Source of the DNA: Xenorhabdus poinarii G6
GTDB lineage: Bacteria; Pseudomonadota; Gammaproteobacteria; Enterobacterales; Enterobacteriaceae
Assembly: GCF_000968175.1 (NCBI RefSeq)
Contig: NZ_FO704551.1
Span: 3,595,524 to 3,659,523 of the forward strand
Direction: 5' to 3'
Length of the DNA stretch: 64,000 nt
Under the pieces are notes generated by a model. That model searched no databases. It had not been told where the DNA came from and worked only from the letters and a program-made list of their open reading frames with translations. The translations under genes were made by a program, and so were the position numbers. Below are positions 26,690-36,908 of the stretch, one piece after another. Position 1 is the first letter of the stretch. Each line of letters begins with the position of its first letter.

Positions 26690-28003
26690 TCAAATCAGGC
26701 CGTGTACCAGAATCACGCCTATACATAAAGGCCCGACATATCGCCATATAAACCGTAAACATTGACGACGCCATGATGACGTATTATCGGGTATGAGTTC
26801 ATTAACTTTACGTGACCAACCAAATACGAGGCAAATAATAATCCCGAATAATGGCATCAGCACATTGGACGTAATAAAGTCCAACATGTCGAAAATGGAT
26901 TTTCCACCTAATGTGACGTGACTGAGAGAACCAAAAGAGAGGGAAACAGGGATCCCCATTAACATAATGGATGCAGTGACCATTAAGCCTGCTTTACGAC
27001 GTGACCAGCGAAAACGACTCTGAACATAAGCAACAATGTGCTCAAGCAATGAAATGGCTGAGGTCAGTGCCGCCATGAGTAACAATAAAAAGAAAGTGAC
27101 CGCTAATATTGATCCGCCGGGAAGACTGGCGAAATAAATGGGCATCGTCATAAACGTTAATCCAGGGCCTGCATTTGGTTTTAAGCCAGCTGCCGCCAAC
27201 GCGGGAAAAATCATCAGACCAGCCAATATACACACCAAACAGGAGAGAATGACAACCCAGAGACTCGATTTACCTACACCGCGGTTATTCGGCAAATAGG
27301 AGCTGTATGTAATGTGAATCCCTAACCCGATAGACAGTGAGAAAAATGCCAATCCTAATGCATCTAAAACACCTTTTCCAGTCAAGCTACTGAAATCTGG
27401 ATACAAGAATAATTTGAGTCCTTCTGATGAACCCGGTAGACGGATGCCAACAATAATCAACATGATCATGATTAAAAATAACAATGGCATCATTACCTTA
27501 ACTGATTTTTCTAAACCTTTTTGCACTCCAGATAACACCACAAAACAGGTTAACCCTGAAAATGCCAGATGGGCGATTATCGGCCAGAATGGATCGCTGA
27601 TGAAATTGGTGAAAATAGAGGTCAATTGAGAGATGTCGGTAATATTCAGTTGTCCTGTCCCCGCCATCACCGTGTAGCCTATGGTCCAACCACCGACAAC
27701 ACTATAGAAGCTATAGATACACCATGAACTGAATATGCCCATAAAGCCAACCCAGCCCCAGTGTTTACCGAGTAATTTTTTAAACGCATTAACCGCCACT
27801 TCACCCGTACTGCTTCCCAGTAAGTTTTCAGCTAACAGAATTGCCAACCCGATTGCAAAGCTAAACAATAAAAAGACAACTAAAAATGCGCCACCACCAT
27901 TTGTTGCGGAAACATAAGAGAATTTCCAGATCGCACCAATACCAACAGCAGATCCGGTTGCTGCTAATACATGCCCCAGACGAGACGTCCATTGTTGACT
28001 CAT
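26690..28003 (-). CDS. Neurotransmitter:sodium symporter (NSS) family amino acid transporter
   Basis: The 437-residue inner-membrane protein has about eleven hydrophobic spans. The first span carries the sodium/substrate motif GHVLAATGSAVGIGAIWKFSY and unwound-helix region NGGGAFLVVF typical of LeuT-type carriers. Bacterial members import amino acids with sodium; the substrate is not determined by these motifs. The gene start ATG overlaps the TGA of a small upstream frame (28000-28191), so the two may be translated together. A non-coding stretch of about 650 bp separates it from fdoI. Confidence 0.92.
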   Translation of the reverse strand: MSQQWTSRLGHVLAATGSAVGIGAIWKFSYVSATNGGGAFLVVFLLFSFAIGLAILLAENLLGSSTGEVAVNAFKKLLGKHWGWVGFMGIFSSWCIYSFYSVVGGWTIGYTVMAGTGQLNITDISQLTSIFTNFISDPFWPIIAHLAFSGLTCFVVLSGVQKGLEKSVKVMMPLLFLIMIMLIIVGIRLPGSSEGLKLFLYPDFSSLTGKGVLDALGLAFFSLSIGLGIHITYSSYLPNNRGVGKSSLWVVILSCLVCILAGLMIFPALAAAGLKPNAGPGLTFMTMPIYFASLPGGSILAVTFFLLLLMAALTSAISLLEHIVAYVQSRFRWSRRKAGLMVTASIMLMGIPVSLSFGSLSHVTLGGKSIFDMLDFITSNVLMPLFGIIICLVFGWSRKVNELIPDNTSSWRRQCLRFIWRYVGPLCIGVILVHGLI

Positions 28004-28191
28004 GCTAACCCCCGAAGAGATACCGTGTTAGCACATGTCCCCAGCAAAGCAACAGCAGCTGTACACCAGGCATGTTCAGCCGCCTGTCGTCCAACCATAG
28101 ACGAGGAAATGATATTGCTCACCCCGCCGCATGGGGCAAATGTAATAAAATCCAATGCCCAAATATCGTTAGATAATAAACTGTATGTCAT
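28000..28191 (-). CDS. Possible 63-residue small protein coupled to the NSS transporter gene
   Basis: The frame (MTYSLLSNDIWALDFITFAP...) ends in TGA overlapping the ATG of the transporter gene (ATGA), an arrangement that favours coupled translation. It contains three Cys and two Trp and has a mildly hydrophobic centre (AEHAWCTAAVALLGTCANTV) without a clear membrane span. Some bacterial NSS carriers work with a tiny membrane subunit, such as MetS with MetP in Corynebacterium, but that subunit is encoded downstream and this sequence does not resemble it. It may be a leader peptide, a small partner or chance. Confidence 0.4.
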   Translation of the reverse strand: MTYSLLSNDIWALDFITFAPCGGVSNIISSSMVGRQAAEHAWCTAAVALLGTCANTVSLRGLA

Positions 28192-28203
28192 AATGATGAT
28201 TAA

Positions 28204-28853
28204 CTTCTTTTTTCAGAAATAATTTAATTTATAATAGTTACTATCACAATTACTTGGCGTGCCAAGATGATAATAACGGCCAGAATTGCCAACAACGGCA
28301 CCAAGTAAAACGTTTAAGTGTTAAAAGACTCTAGTGAAGTATCTAAAATTATTATTTCACTATAGCGCCCTCATTTCTCTTAAGTGAGTTACATTACTGC
28401 AGGCGGCGAGTTTATTCATTTTACACAGAAATTACACATAACAGATATTGAAATCTGTCAATAAAATCGTGTTGAGATGCGATAATTTATTAACTTTTCT
28501 GCAACCTTTATTCTACAAGATGGCATGCCACCTTATTCCTTAAAATTGTCTGCCAGGAATGAATATGATAAAAAAATAATATGTAACAAACCATCCTTAA
28601 ATTTACTTTATTCCTCTTTTTTAATTTTAACGAATATCTTATTTCATCATAATCGCCTCTTTATAATATAGGATATCGTGTTTGGCTTTATTTTAGGGTC
28701 ATGTATTCAATACGTAATCAAAAAATCGGATAAAGCATTTCAGCCATAATCAGGTTTAATATAAAAACAACAACCATTAATAACGATACCCATATGGTTT
28801 TTTTACATTCTTGCGGTCACAAGGCAGGATACCTTCCGTACCCTGCCTCACAT
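28204..28853. other. Non-coding stretch between the NSS gene and fdoI
   Basis: About 650 bp, AT-rich. It should contain the promoter of the small ORF/NSS pair. There is a short imperfect palindrome around TTGGCGTGCCAA (28254-28265). No gene, transposon end or strong terminator was recognised. Confidence 0.45.
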
Positions 28854-29495
28854 TCATTCTTTTTCCTTTTGGCGTTCTTGTTCCAAAATCTCACGATACC
28901 AACGTGGATGATGTTTTTTCGCCCAACCGCGCGTCACCCAGCCTTCCACCATCGCGCGCACCGAGCCTTTCACCCAAAACGCCGCATAAGCGTGAACAAT
29001 AATCGTCAGGATCAAGCCTATCGCTGCCAGTGAGTGAACCAGTAACGCAATCCGGATCAATGGGATAGGGAAATACACCGCAAAATAGGGACGCCAGATC
29101 ATGATGCCACTAATGAGTAACAAGAGTAGGCTGAGACTCACTGACCAGTAAATCCCTTTCTGACCAAGGTTATACTGCCCGATCTCCCCTGCTTCCTCAT
29201 TACGCAGCACCTTATGAATATTCTTCGCCCATTCAAGGTCGTCCTTATTGATCAGGTTATGTTTGAAATACCGGAAAAACATAAAGATAAACAGAAAGAA
29301 CATCACCGCACCTGCAAACGGGTGCAATATCCGTGACAGTTGCGGCGTCCCAAAGATATTCATCATCCAGTTCAGCGAAGGAAAGAAAAATCCCAATCCA
29401 CTGATGGCCGTCAACAAGAAACAAATGACCACCGCCCAATGGTTGATGCGCTCAACCGGAGAATGACGAATAATGATATCGTTACGCTGTTTCAT
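28854..29495 (-). CDS. fdoI: Formate dehydrogenase-O, cytochrome b556 subunit
   Basis: FdoI is the integral membrane subunit that takes electrons from FdoH through two b haems to quinone. The 213-residue protein has four spans and conserved haem-ligand histidines: [20 protein letters not shown] near the N-terminus, [15 protein letters not shown] in span 2, [20 protein letters not shown] in span 4. It ends [19 protein letters not shown] as in E. coli. Its start overlaps the fdoH stop by 4 bp. It appears intact, but the two upstream subunit genes are frameshifted, so no complete enzyme is expected. Confidence 0.95.
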   Translation of the reverse strand: MKQRNDIIIRHSPVERINHWAVVICFLLTAISGLGFFFPSLNWMMNIFGTPQLSRILHPFAGAVMFFLFIFMFFRYFKHNLINKDDLEWAKNIHKVLRNEEAGEIGQYNLGQKGIYWSVSLSLLLLLISGIMIWRPYFAVYFPIPLIRIALLVHSLAAIGLILTIIVHAYAAFWVKGSVRAMVEGWVTRGWAKKHHPRWYREILEQERQKEKE

Positions 29496-30425
29496 TTCTT
29501 CACCGCCTCATTATTGGTTTTGTCCGAATCCATCTCTTTCAGGGCGTTTTCTTCCTCTTCTTTAGAAACCCGGTTCGGACCAATCCCCACATAATGAAAA
29601 ATGGACACCGCGAAGGTAGCCGCAAAACCAATGGCAGCCAAGGGCTTCCAGATGCCTTTCCAAAATGTCACCGTCGGGCTGATGGCAGGGTTATCCGGCA
29701 ATCCATGATAGAGCTGAGGTTTGTTGGCATGATGCAGCACATACATAACATGGGTGCCCCCTACGCCCGCAGGATCATACAAACCTGCATTTTCATAACC
29801 GCGACCTTTAAGCTCCTCAACCCGATCGGCTGCCAGCGCTTGCATATCCTGCTTACTGCCAAAATGAATCGCCCCTGTCGGACACGTTTTCACACAAGCC
29901 GGTTCCTGGTTCCTGCCCTACCTCGACACGGTCAACGCACAGCGTACATTTGTAAGCGCGATTATCGTCTTTGTTGATGCGCGGCACATTGAATGGACAA
30001 CCTGCAATGCAATAACCGCAACCAATACAGTGCTCCGACTGAAAATCCACAATGCCATTGGTATACTGAATAATCGCGCCTTCCGCCGGACAGGCTTTCA
30101 GACAGCCGGGATCAGCGCAATGCATACAACCATCCTTGCGGATCAACCATTCCAGCCTGCCATTCTCCTCCACTTCGGAAAATCGCATCACTGTCCACGA
30201 CTTCGCTGTCAGATCGGCCGGATTGTCATAAACACCCACGTTATGCCCAATTTCATCACGAATGTCGTTCCATTCTGAACAAGCCACCTGACACGCTTTA
30301 CAACCAATACAGGTCGTCACGTCGATCAATTTTGCCACTTCTTGCTGGTGATCCCGCACACGAGGCGCGGGCGTCAGTGAATGAGTGGCAGAACGCCGAA
30401 TAATGTCCTGAGATTGCAATGACAT
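29492..30425 (-). pseudogene. fdoH: Formate dehydrogenase-O, iron-sulfur subunit, frameshifted
   Basis: FdoH relays electrons through four [4Fe-4S] clusters from FdoG to FdoI. The first part (from [13 protein letters not shown] at 30425) shows cluster motifs [44 protein letters not shown] and CTLC. A tandem 7-bp duplication at 29902-29915 (GTTCCTG twice on the + strand) then shifts the frame within VGQEP, so the product ends early as ...[17 protein letters not shown]. Removing 7 bp restores [19 protein letters not shown] and a 308-residue protein. The truncated product lacks the last cluster cysteines and the membrane anchor helix ([19 protein letters not shown]). Confidence 0.92.
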
Positions 30426-30438
30426 GATTTTTCTCCCC

Positions 30439-33400
30439 CTACACCTTTTCCACATTCACAAGAAATGCTTTGAATTCCGGTGTTTGCGTATTGGCATCAC
30501 CAACAAACGGCGTCAGCGTATTCGCAAGAAACCCTTTCTTCGCCGCCCCCTCAAAGCCCCAGTGAATCGGAATACCGATGGTATCCACTTCACGGCCATG
30601 AACAAGCAGGGTACGAAGCCGTTTCGTCACGACCGCTTTGGCTTTGATATAGCCACGATAAGAACTGACTTTAACGGTATCGCCCTGTTTGATGCCTTTT
30701 TCTGCCGCCAGCCGTTCGCCGATTTCCACAAATTGTTCCGGTTGAGCAATTGCGTTCAACAACGCATGTTTCGTCCAGAAATGGAAATGTTCCGTCAAAC
30801 GGTAAGTGGTGCCTACGTAAGGGAATTTGTCGGCCTTGCCCAGCGCCTCAAAATCGCGCCTGAACACACGAGCCGCCGGATTGGACACCACATTCGGATG
30901 CAGTGGGTTGGTTCCCAACGGTGTCTCAAATGGCTCGTAGTGCTCAGGGAATGGCCCTTCAGCCATTTTGTCGATGGCAAACAGACGTCCCATCCCTTCT
31001 GGCTGCATGATAAATGGCCCGACATCGGTTCCCGGCGCTGCATTGCTGTAATCCGGGATATCCACCCCATGCCACTGATCACCATTCCAGGCGATTAACC
31101 GGCGTTTAGGATCCCACGGATTGCCCTGTGGATCGGCCGATGCCCGGTTATACAGGATACGACGATTCAATGGCCAGGCCCAGGCCCAACCCGGTGTATT
31201 GCCTATACCGGATGGATCAGCATTATCACGACGTGCCATCTGGTTGCCTTCCGCCGTCCAGCTTCCGGCAAAAATCCAGCAGCCGCTGGCCGTGGTACCA
31301 TCATCACGCAATTGTGCAAAAGAAGATAATTGCTGCCCCTTTTTAACCAAAATATTACCGTTGGCATCCCGTAAATCAGCTAAGGCGCGGCCATTATTTT
31401 CCTGTGCTACCTCTTCCGGTGTCGGCGCATCGGGATCAAAGTAATCCCATGTCATGCTCAGGATTTGTTCTGACGCGACGCCACCTTCTTCCCGGTACAG
31501 GTCACGCAGGCGCTTGAAAATACCGGACAAAATTTCACCATCCCCAATGGCTTCCCCTGGTGCATCTGCACCTTTCCAGTGCCATTGTAACCAGCGAGCT
31601 GAATTGACTATCGAACCCGCTTCTTCGGCAAAACAGCAACATGGCAGACGGAAAACTTCGGTTTGAATAGTGGCAGGATCAACCTCATTGAATTCACCGT
31701 GATTTTGCCAGAATGACGACGTTTCAGTACTGAGTGGGTCAACCGTCACTAAAAACTTCAGTTTCGATAACGCGGCGACCACTTTGTTCTTGTCCGGGAA
31801 TGAGGCAATGGGATTGAAGCCCTGGCAGATATAGCCATTCACTTCCCCTTGCGACATCATTTCAAAATATTGCAAAACATCGTAGGGCTTATCCCACTTC
31901 GGCAACAAGTCAAAACCCCAATCATTCTCTTTACGGGCATGATCGCCATAGAAACTTTTCATCAAGCTGACAAAGAATTTCGGATAATGACGCCAATAGT
32001 TGACCTGCCCCGGAAGGGTGGCTTTCGGTGTGTTGGCCTGCAAATAGGTTTGCAAATCAGTCTGTTTTTCTGATGGTAAAGAGAGATAACCCGGCAGGCT
32101 TTGGGATAACAAGCCTAAATCCGTCAGTCCCTGAATATTGGAGTGACCACGCAACGCATTAATGCCGCCTCCCGCCATTCCCATATTGCCGAGTAATAAT
32201 TGGATCATCGCCATCGTGCGGATATTCTGCGCGCCAATAGAATGTTGCGTCCAACCCAGTGCATACAGGAAAGAGGTGGTTTTGTCTTTCGCGCTGGTTT
32301 CAGCCAGATATTCACACACTTTGAGGAAATCTTCCTTTGGTGTACCACAAATATCTGTCACGACATCCGGTGTATAACGGCTGACGTGGGTCTTTAACAG
32401 GTTCCAGACACAACGTGGATGAGTCAGGGTTTTGTCGCGTTTGGCGAACCCATTTTCATCCAGTTCATAATGCCAGGTCGTTTTATCGTACCGACGATTT
32501 TCGGCATCATAACCACTGAACAGACCATCATCGAACGAGAAATCTGCCCGCACAATCAGGCTGGCATTGGTATAAGCCTCAACGTACTCACGATTTATTT
32601 TTTCATGAGTCATCAGGTATAAGATCACACCGGACAAGAAGGCAATATCGGTGCCGGAACGGATAGGCGTGTAGAAATCCGCCACGGATGCCGTACGGGT
32701 AAAACGGGGATCGATAACAATCAATTTGGCATTGTTATGAATTTTCGCTTCCATCACCCAACGGAAACCGACAGGATGAGCCTCCGCAGCATTCCCGCCC
32801 ATCACGACAATTAAGTTCGCATTCTTAATATCCACCCAGTGCTTGGTCATCGCACCGCGACCAAATGTTGGAGCAAGACTTGCTACCGTTGGTCCGTGTC
32901 AGACACGCGCCTGGTTGTCTACGGCAAGCATGCCGAGAGCGCGACTAAATTTCTGCGATAAAAAGCCGGTTTCATTACTGGCCGCAGATGCACACAACAT
33001 GCCGGTGGTCAGCCAACGGTTAACCGTCACTCCCTCTTGATTCGTTGTGACGAAGTTGGCATCGCGATCTTGTTTCATCAATCTCGCGATACGATCGAAA
33101 GCCTCATTCCAGCTTATTCGCTGCCATTGATGGGAACCTGGAGCACGATATTCTGGATAGTGCAGGCGATTCTTGCTGTGAATAAAATCCACCAAACCAG
33201 CACCTTTGGGACATAAAGCGCCACGGTTTACCGGATGGTCTGAATCACCTTCGATATGGAAAAGCGTCGATTTGGCATTTTTAGCACCATCACCGATGGC
33301 TGTACATCAATAATCCACAGCCGACAGAGCAGTATGTGCAGGTATTCCGGGTTTCACGCGCACGCAACAATTTATAGTGACGTGTTTGTGCCATCGCTGC

Positions 33401-33487
33401 GGTCGGGGCAAACCCTAGCGCGGCGGCCGTCGTACCCGCCATACCACCAGCGCAGATCTTAAAGAACTGCCTTCTGCTGACTTGCAT
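30439..33487 (-). pseudogene. fdoG: Formate dehydrogenase-O, selenocysteine catalytic subunit, frameshifted
   Basis: FdoG oxidises formate at a molybdopterin-selenocysteine site in the periplasm. The start (MQVSRRQFFKICAGGMAGTT) carries a twin-arginine signal, followed by NTCTYCSVGCGLLMY for the first Fe-S cluster. One extra base near 33308-33311 (CATC where one codon fits) shifts the frame and yields a stop after MYSHR; the correct frame (GDGAKNAKSTLFHIEGD) continues just beyond. The TGA at 32899-32901 is the Sec codon in NQARV-U-HGPTVASLAPTF and is not itself a defect. With one base removed the gene encodes 1015 residues, about the E. coli length. All downstream sequence is well conserved. 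Confidence 0.9.
32862..32901 (-). promoter_or_regulatory. Selenocysteine codon and SECIS hairpin in fdoG
   Basis: On the minus strand the TGA codon (complement of 32899-32901) is followed by CACGGACCAACGGTAGCAAG and then TCTTGCTCC. GGTAGCAAG pairs with CTTGCTCC around a small loop with a bulged U, the bSECIS shape that SelB binds in fdnG/fdoG mRNAs. The element is preserved even though the gene is frameshifted upstream. Confidence 0.8.
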
Positions 33488-33598
33488 GGGGGATCTCCTC
33501 ACTCACATTGCTCACTCACACACTGCTTAATGAGGCAGGGTGCGTCTGTTCTGATGAAGACATCATTATTATTAACGACATCATTGAATCATCACGTT

Positions 33599-33786
33599 CG
33601 GATTGCTTACCTTATATCCACACAAACCGTATTATGAATCAATCGACTGGAGAATTCACTAATGAATAAGGAAAGGCCAGAAAATGAGTGAACTCTGGAA
33701 GAGATTTGTGATGTTTTTCGCATGAATGTGCAACAAAAAAACACCAGATACAGGACTCAGTGGAACCGATTAAAATCGGATTAATT
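33599..33786 (+). repeat. Degraded duplicate of the fdhD 5' region
   Basis: From CGGATTGCTTACCTTATATCC to about TTAAAATCGGATT the sequence aligns with 38184-38372, the start of fdhD, at high identity with small indels. The reading frame is broken: after the ATG equivalent at 33662 a TGA follows within ten codons. The two copies bracket the lysyl-synthetase-like/MFS cassette as direct repeats. The remaining ~300 bp to 34082 is very AT-rich and should hold the cassette promoter. Confidence 0.9.
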
Positions 33787-34082
33787 CAATTTATTATTTA
33801 TCAATAAAAAACAACCCCCTTAAAATAAAAAATAAAAAACGCACAACAATACCTTACTAATAATAACATCCATAATATAAAAAAAGGCATTGCTCTGCGT
33901 TGACTGTAAAAAGTAGCCGGCGTATTTTCATTTAATCACTAACTTTGCGTAACTTTAAAATACATTAGCTAATAAATTAAAATCAGTAAAATTTAAAAAA
34001 GAAACAATTTCCACATTAAATTTTATTTTTTTGTTTTTAACCATTATAAGAAAACATAATAATACAGAGGGGTAAATTATAC

Positions 34083-36899
34083 ATGAAGTGGTATATGAAA
34101 GAAGCATTAGAAATAAATAACGCCATACCCTATGGTGAAGAAATTAATATTAGTGCTGGTTTTGGACCTACAGGGATACCCCACATAGGAACACTTTGTG
34201 AAATTATTCGCACTAATTTAGTTAAAAATGAATTGATCAGGTTGGGCCGAACGGTGAATTTTTATCTAATTTCAGATGATTTAGATCCCTTCAGAAAAAT
34301 TCCATCCAATATACCTAACCCAGAAAAACTAAACAAATATTTAGGATTACCTATAAATAAAGTTCCAGATCCTTTTGGTATCTACCCTTCATTCTCAGAA
34401 ATGGCTGAAAACAGATTATTTAAACTAGCTAAAGAGTATAATGTGAATTTCAATATAATAAAAAACTCTATCGCCTATAAAAAGGGAGATTACAACACCA
34501 CCATTAAATTATTCCTTCATAATTTCCCTATCATAAATAGAATATGTAAAGAATCCACTGGTTTTTTAAGACAAAGAACCTATAATATTATAATGCCAAT
34601 TTCTGAAATAACGGGGAAAATACTTGAGCATATCGTTATAACAGATATCAACGCTGATAATGGAGAAATAACTTATTATATACCATCAGATGAAATAGTA
34701 AACAAACCGGGGCATGAATATGGTGTCGAACTACGCGAACTTTATCAGGAAGAAATTTTAGATAAAGAACAAACCGTTTCTGTATTTAACGGCAAAGCTA
34801 AGCTTCAGTGGAAAGCAGACTGGAGTATGCGTTTACTATATAGAAATATTCATTTTGAAATGCATGGCGAGGATCTGATAGATTCAGCGTCTGTGGCACA
34901 ACAGATTTACGCTGCATTACATAAACCAGCCCCACGTCTTTATAAATATGGCCTGTTTCTTGACGCTTCAGGAAAAAAGATTTCTAAATCAAAAGGTAAT
35001 GGTTTTTCTCTGGATGATGCGAAAAATCTTCTTACACAAAACGCTATCCAAGTCCACTTATCAAAAGATCCCAAAAAATCGACTAAATTCGCGATAGAAC
35101 AAGCTCTTAGATTAAACGACCAGGCAAATATTGCTAATAAAAAAAGGTTGTCTTTTCTAAAGATATCCAGAATCTTACAAGCATCGAAGCCTGCCAACAT
35201 TTCCTGCGCAAGAAAATTCCTTGATCTGTATAGGAGAGATGGAGAATTTATATCAGAAAATGAACTGCAAATTAGCTATAATTATTATTTAAAAACCAAT
35301 AAAAATTATAATAATGGATTAACCACAACGAAAGAAAAGAATTATTTTTTGTTTATCGCTAATTCAATAAAACAAGATAGAACGTTATCTAAGGAAAACA
35401 TTTTCCAATTTATACTCGAATCTTTCAAAACAAACTTTCCTGATCACGATAAATCACAGATATGGCTTTTACTTTACCGAGGATTGTTTGGTGATATCTG
35501 CGGACCTAAAATTAAAACATGGATAAAAATAAATGATACAAAAGACATCATTGAACACTTTAGCAACCCACACCAAGTAATATCAGAAAATCAACAACAC
35601 CGTGATAAAAATGAAAAAACAGAACACCACATGATGATAAACAAGGATAAGGAAAATAAAACACATATGATAAAGTTATTTAACAAAATTGATTTTAATC
35701 AAATCAAAGAAAAATGTGAAATGCTATCTCTTGCATTAAAAAACAATAGCGATGCCCTGATTGATGCCCTATCAGAATATCAATGTAAAATAGTCACTGA
35801 AGATGAAATTCACCGCTCAGTGGATGTCCTTAATAACATTGACAAAAATAAAGAATACTTCAAACAAAATATTTATGGTATTACTTCATTTCTACCACTT
35901 AATCAGCCCATTTATGCCACTGTCTGTTTTGGCTTTATTCCATCCCTCATGGCCGAGAATGTTTGTATTCGTCCACCAACCGCAATGCATCCTCATTATA
36001 AAATATTTGAAAATGTTATTAATATGGCAAAAATATCTTCATCGTTCTCAATCTCTTATGAAGACAAAGAACTATTTTTAAGTAAAAGGGTAAATATAAC
36101 TGATGCCGTTATTTTTACAGGAACACCCGAAAATGCCATTAAAGTTCGAAAGCATTTTAAAAAGAACATCTTATTTATCTTAAATGGTTCTGGACATAAT
36201 CCACTGGTTATATCCAAGGATGCTGATATCGATATAGCGATTGAAAGTGCCAAACGAGTTGTTCTCTATAATCAGGGACAAGATTGTGCCGGGCCTAATG
36301 CTCTATTAGTACACAATAATATATATGATCTATTCAGAGATAATTTAATACGTAGTTTAAAGCGTATTGAAGATAAAGTAGGCCCTTATTCTGATTATAC
36401 GAATATCGTGGGTCCTAACAGTGACATAGACCATTGTGTAAAAATCGCATCAATATTTAAAATCAACCGGGATTATTGTACCTATGGGGGAGAAATAAAC
36501 CCGATAAATGGTATGATAAAACCCACCATTTTTGAAAAGCCACTTTTCCTGGGCGGAAACTACAAAGAGTTCTTCGCCCCTGTTTTCTTTTTGCAAAAAT
36601 ACCAGCAAGATAAGAATTTAGCTGACTATTTTTCCAATCCCAGTTATCCTGCCAATGCTATGTATATTTCTTTATTTGGTACAAGTCATTATATCAGTCA
36701 TGAATTAAATAAGAAGTTACACTTACCGGAAAGCATACTAAATAATACTGATTTACATATGGAAGAACATGGTTATCTTCCATATGGTGGACAAGGAGCG
36801 GCTGCATCATGCCTTTGGCATAATGGCAATAGAGTTAATGGAAGCACGTTACCACAAAGAGATATCTATCAATATTTAGTCGAACCACACTATAGATAA
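34083..36899 (+). CDS. Class I lysyl-tRNA-synthetase-like domain fused to an aldehyde-dehydrogenase-like domain
   Basis: The 938-residue protein has two parts. Residues 1-~500 resemble archaeal/spirochaete class I LysRS: the HIGH-type motif PTGIPHIGT (29-37), LQWKADWSMRLLYRNIHFE followed by MHGEDL (241-264), and the KMSKS-type loop KKISKSKGNGF (298-308). A polar linker (~500-530) leads to an ALDH-like domain (~535-938): FLPLNQP, FTGTPEN (678-684), catalytic Cys735 in GQDCAGPN, EFFAPVFF and PYGGQGA. The usual general-base Glu (LELGGK) is replaced by Asn701 in LNGSGHNP, as in some acylating ALDHs. Enterobacteria normally use class II LysRS, so this is an extra, acquired enzyme. A reductive route from activated lysine or an analogue to an aldehyde is plausible but unproven. 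An MFS gene follows after 9 bp. Confidence 0.85.
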   Translation: MKWYMKEALEINNAIPYGEEINISAGFGPTGIPHIGTLCEIIRTNLVKNELIRLGRTVNFYLISDDLDPFRKIPSNIPNPEKLNKYLGLPINKVPDPFGIYPSFSEMAENRLFKLAKEYNVNFNIIKNSIAYKKGDYNTTIKLFLHNFPIINRICKESTGFLRQRTYNIIMPISEITGKILEHIVITDINADNGEITYYIPSDEIVNKPGHEYGVELRELYQEEILDKEQTVSVFNGKAKLQWKADWSMRLLYRNIHFEMHGEDLIDSASVAQQIYAALHKPAPRLYKYGLFLDASGKKISKSKGNGFSLDDAKNLLTQNAIQVHLSKDPKKSTKFAIEQALRLNDQANIANKKRLSFLKISRILQASKPANISCARKFLDLYRRDGEFISENELQISYNYYLKTNKNYNNGLTTTKEKNYFLFIANSIKQDRTLSKENIFQFILESFKTNFPDHDKSQIWLLLYRGLFGDICGPKIKTWIKINDTKDIIEHFSNPHQVISENQQHRDKNEKTEHHMMINKDKENKTHMIKLFNKIDFNQIKEKCEMLSLALKNNSDALIDALSEYQCKIVTEDEIHRSVDVLNNIDKNKEYFKQNIYGITSFLPLNQPIYATVCFGFIPSLMAENVCIRPPTAMHPHYKIFENVINMAKISSSFSISYEDKELFLSKRVNITDAVIFTGTPENAIKVRKHFKKNILFILNGSGHNPLVISKDADIDIAIESAKRVVLYNQGQDCAGPNALLVHNNIYDLFRDNLIRSLKRIEDKVGPYSDYTNIVGPNSDIDHCVKIASIFKINRDYCTYGGEINPINGMIKPTIFEKPLFLGGNYKEFFAPVFFLQKYQQDKNLADYFSNPSYPANAMYISLFGTSHYISHELNKKLHLPESILNNTDLHMEEHGYLPYGGQGAAASCLWHNGNRVNGSTLPQRDIYQYLVEPHYR

Positions 36900-36908
36900 A
36901 GGAAAAAA

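Noticed and set aside
32899..32901. TGA stop inside fdoG read as an inactivating mutation
   Set aside because: It falls in the NQARV-U-HGPT motif and has a SECIS-like hairpin, so it is the selenocysteine codon. The true defect is the upstream frameshift.
34083..36899. Interpretation as a spare housekeeping lysyl-tRNA synthetase
   Set aside because: The ALDH-like fusion, the paired transporter and the foreign composition argue for a specialised role; housekeeping charging in enterobacteria is by class II LysRS. It is not excluded that it can charge tRNA.
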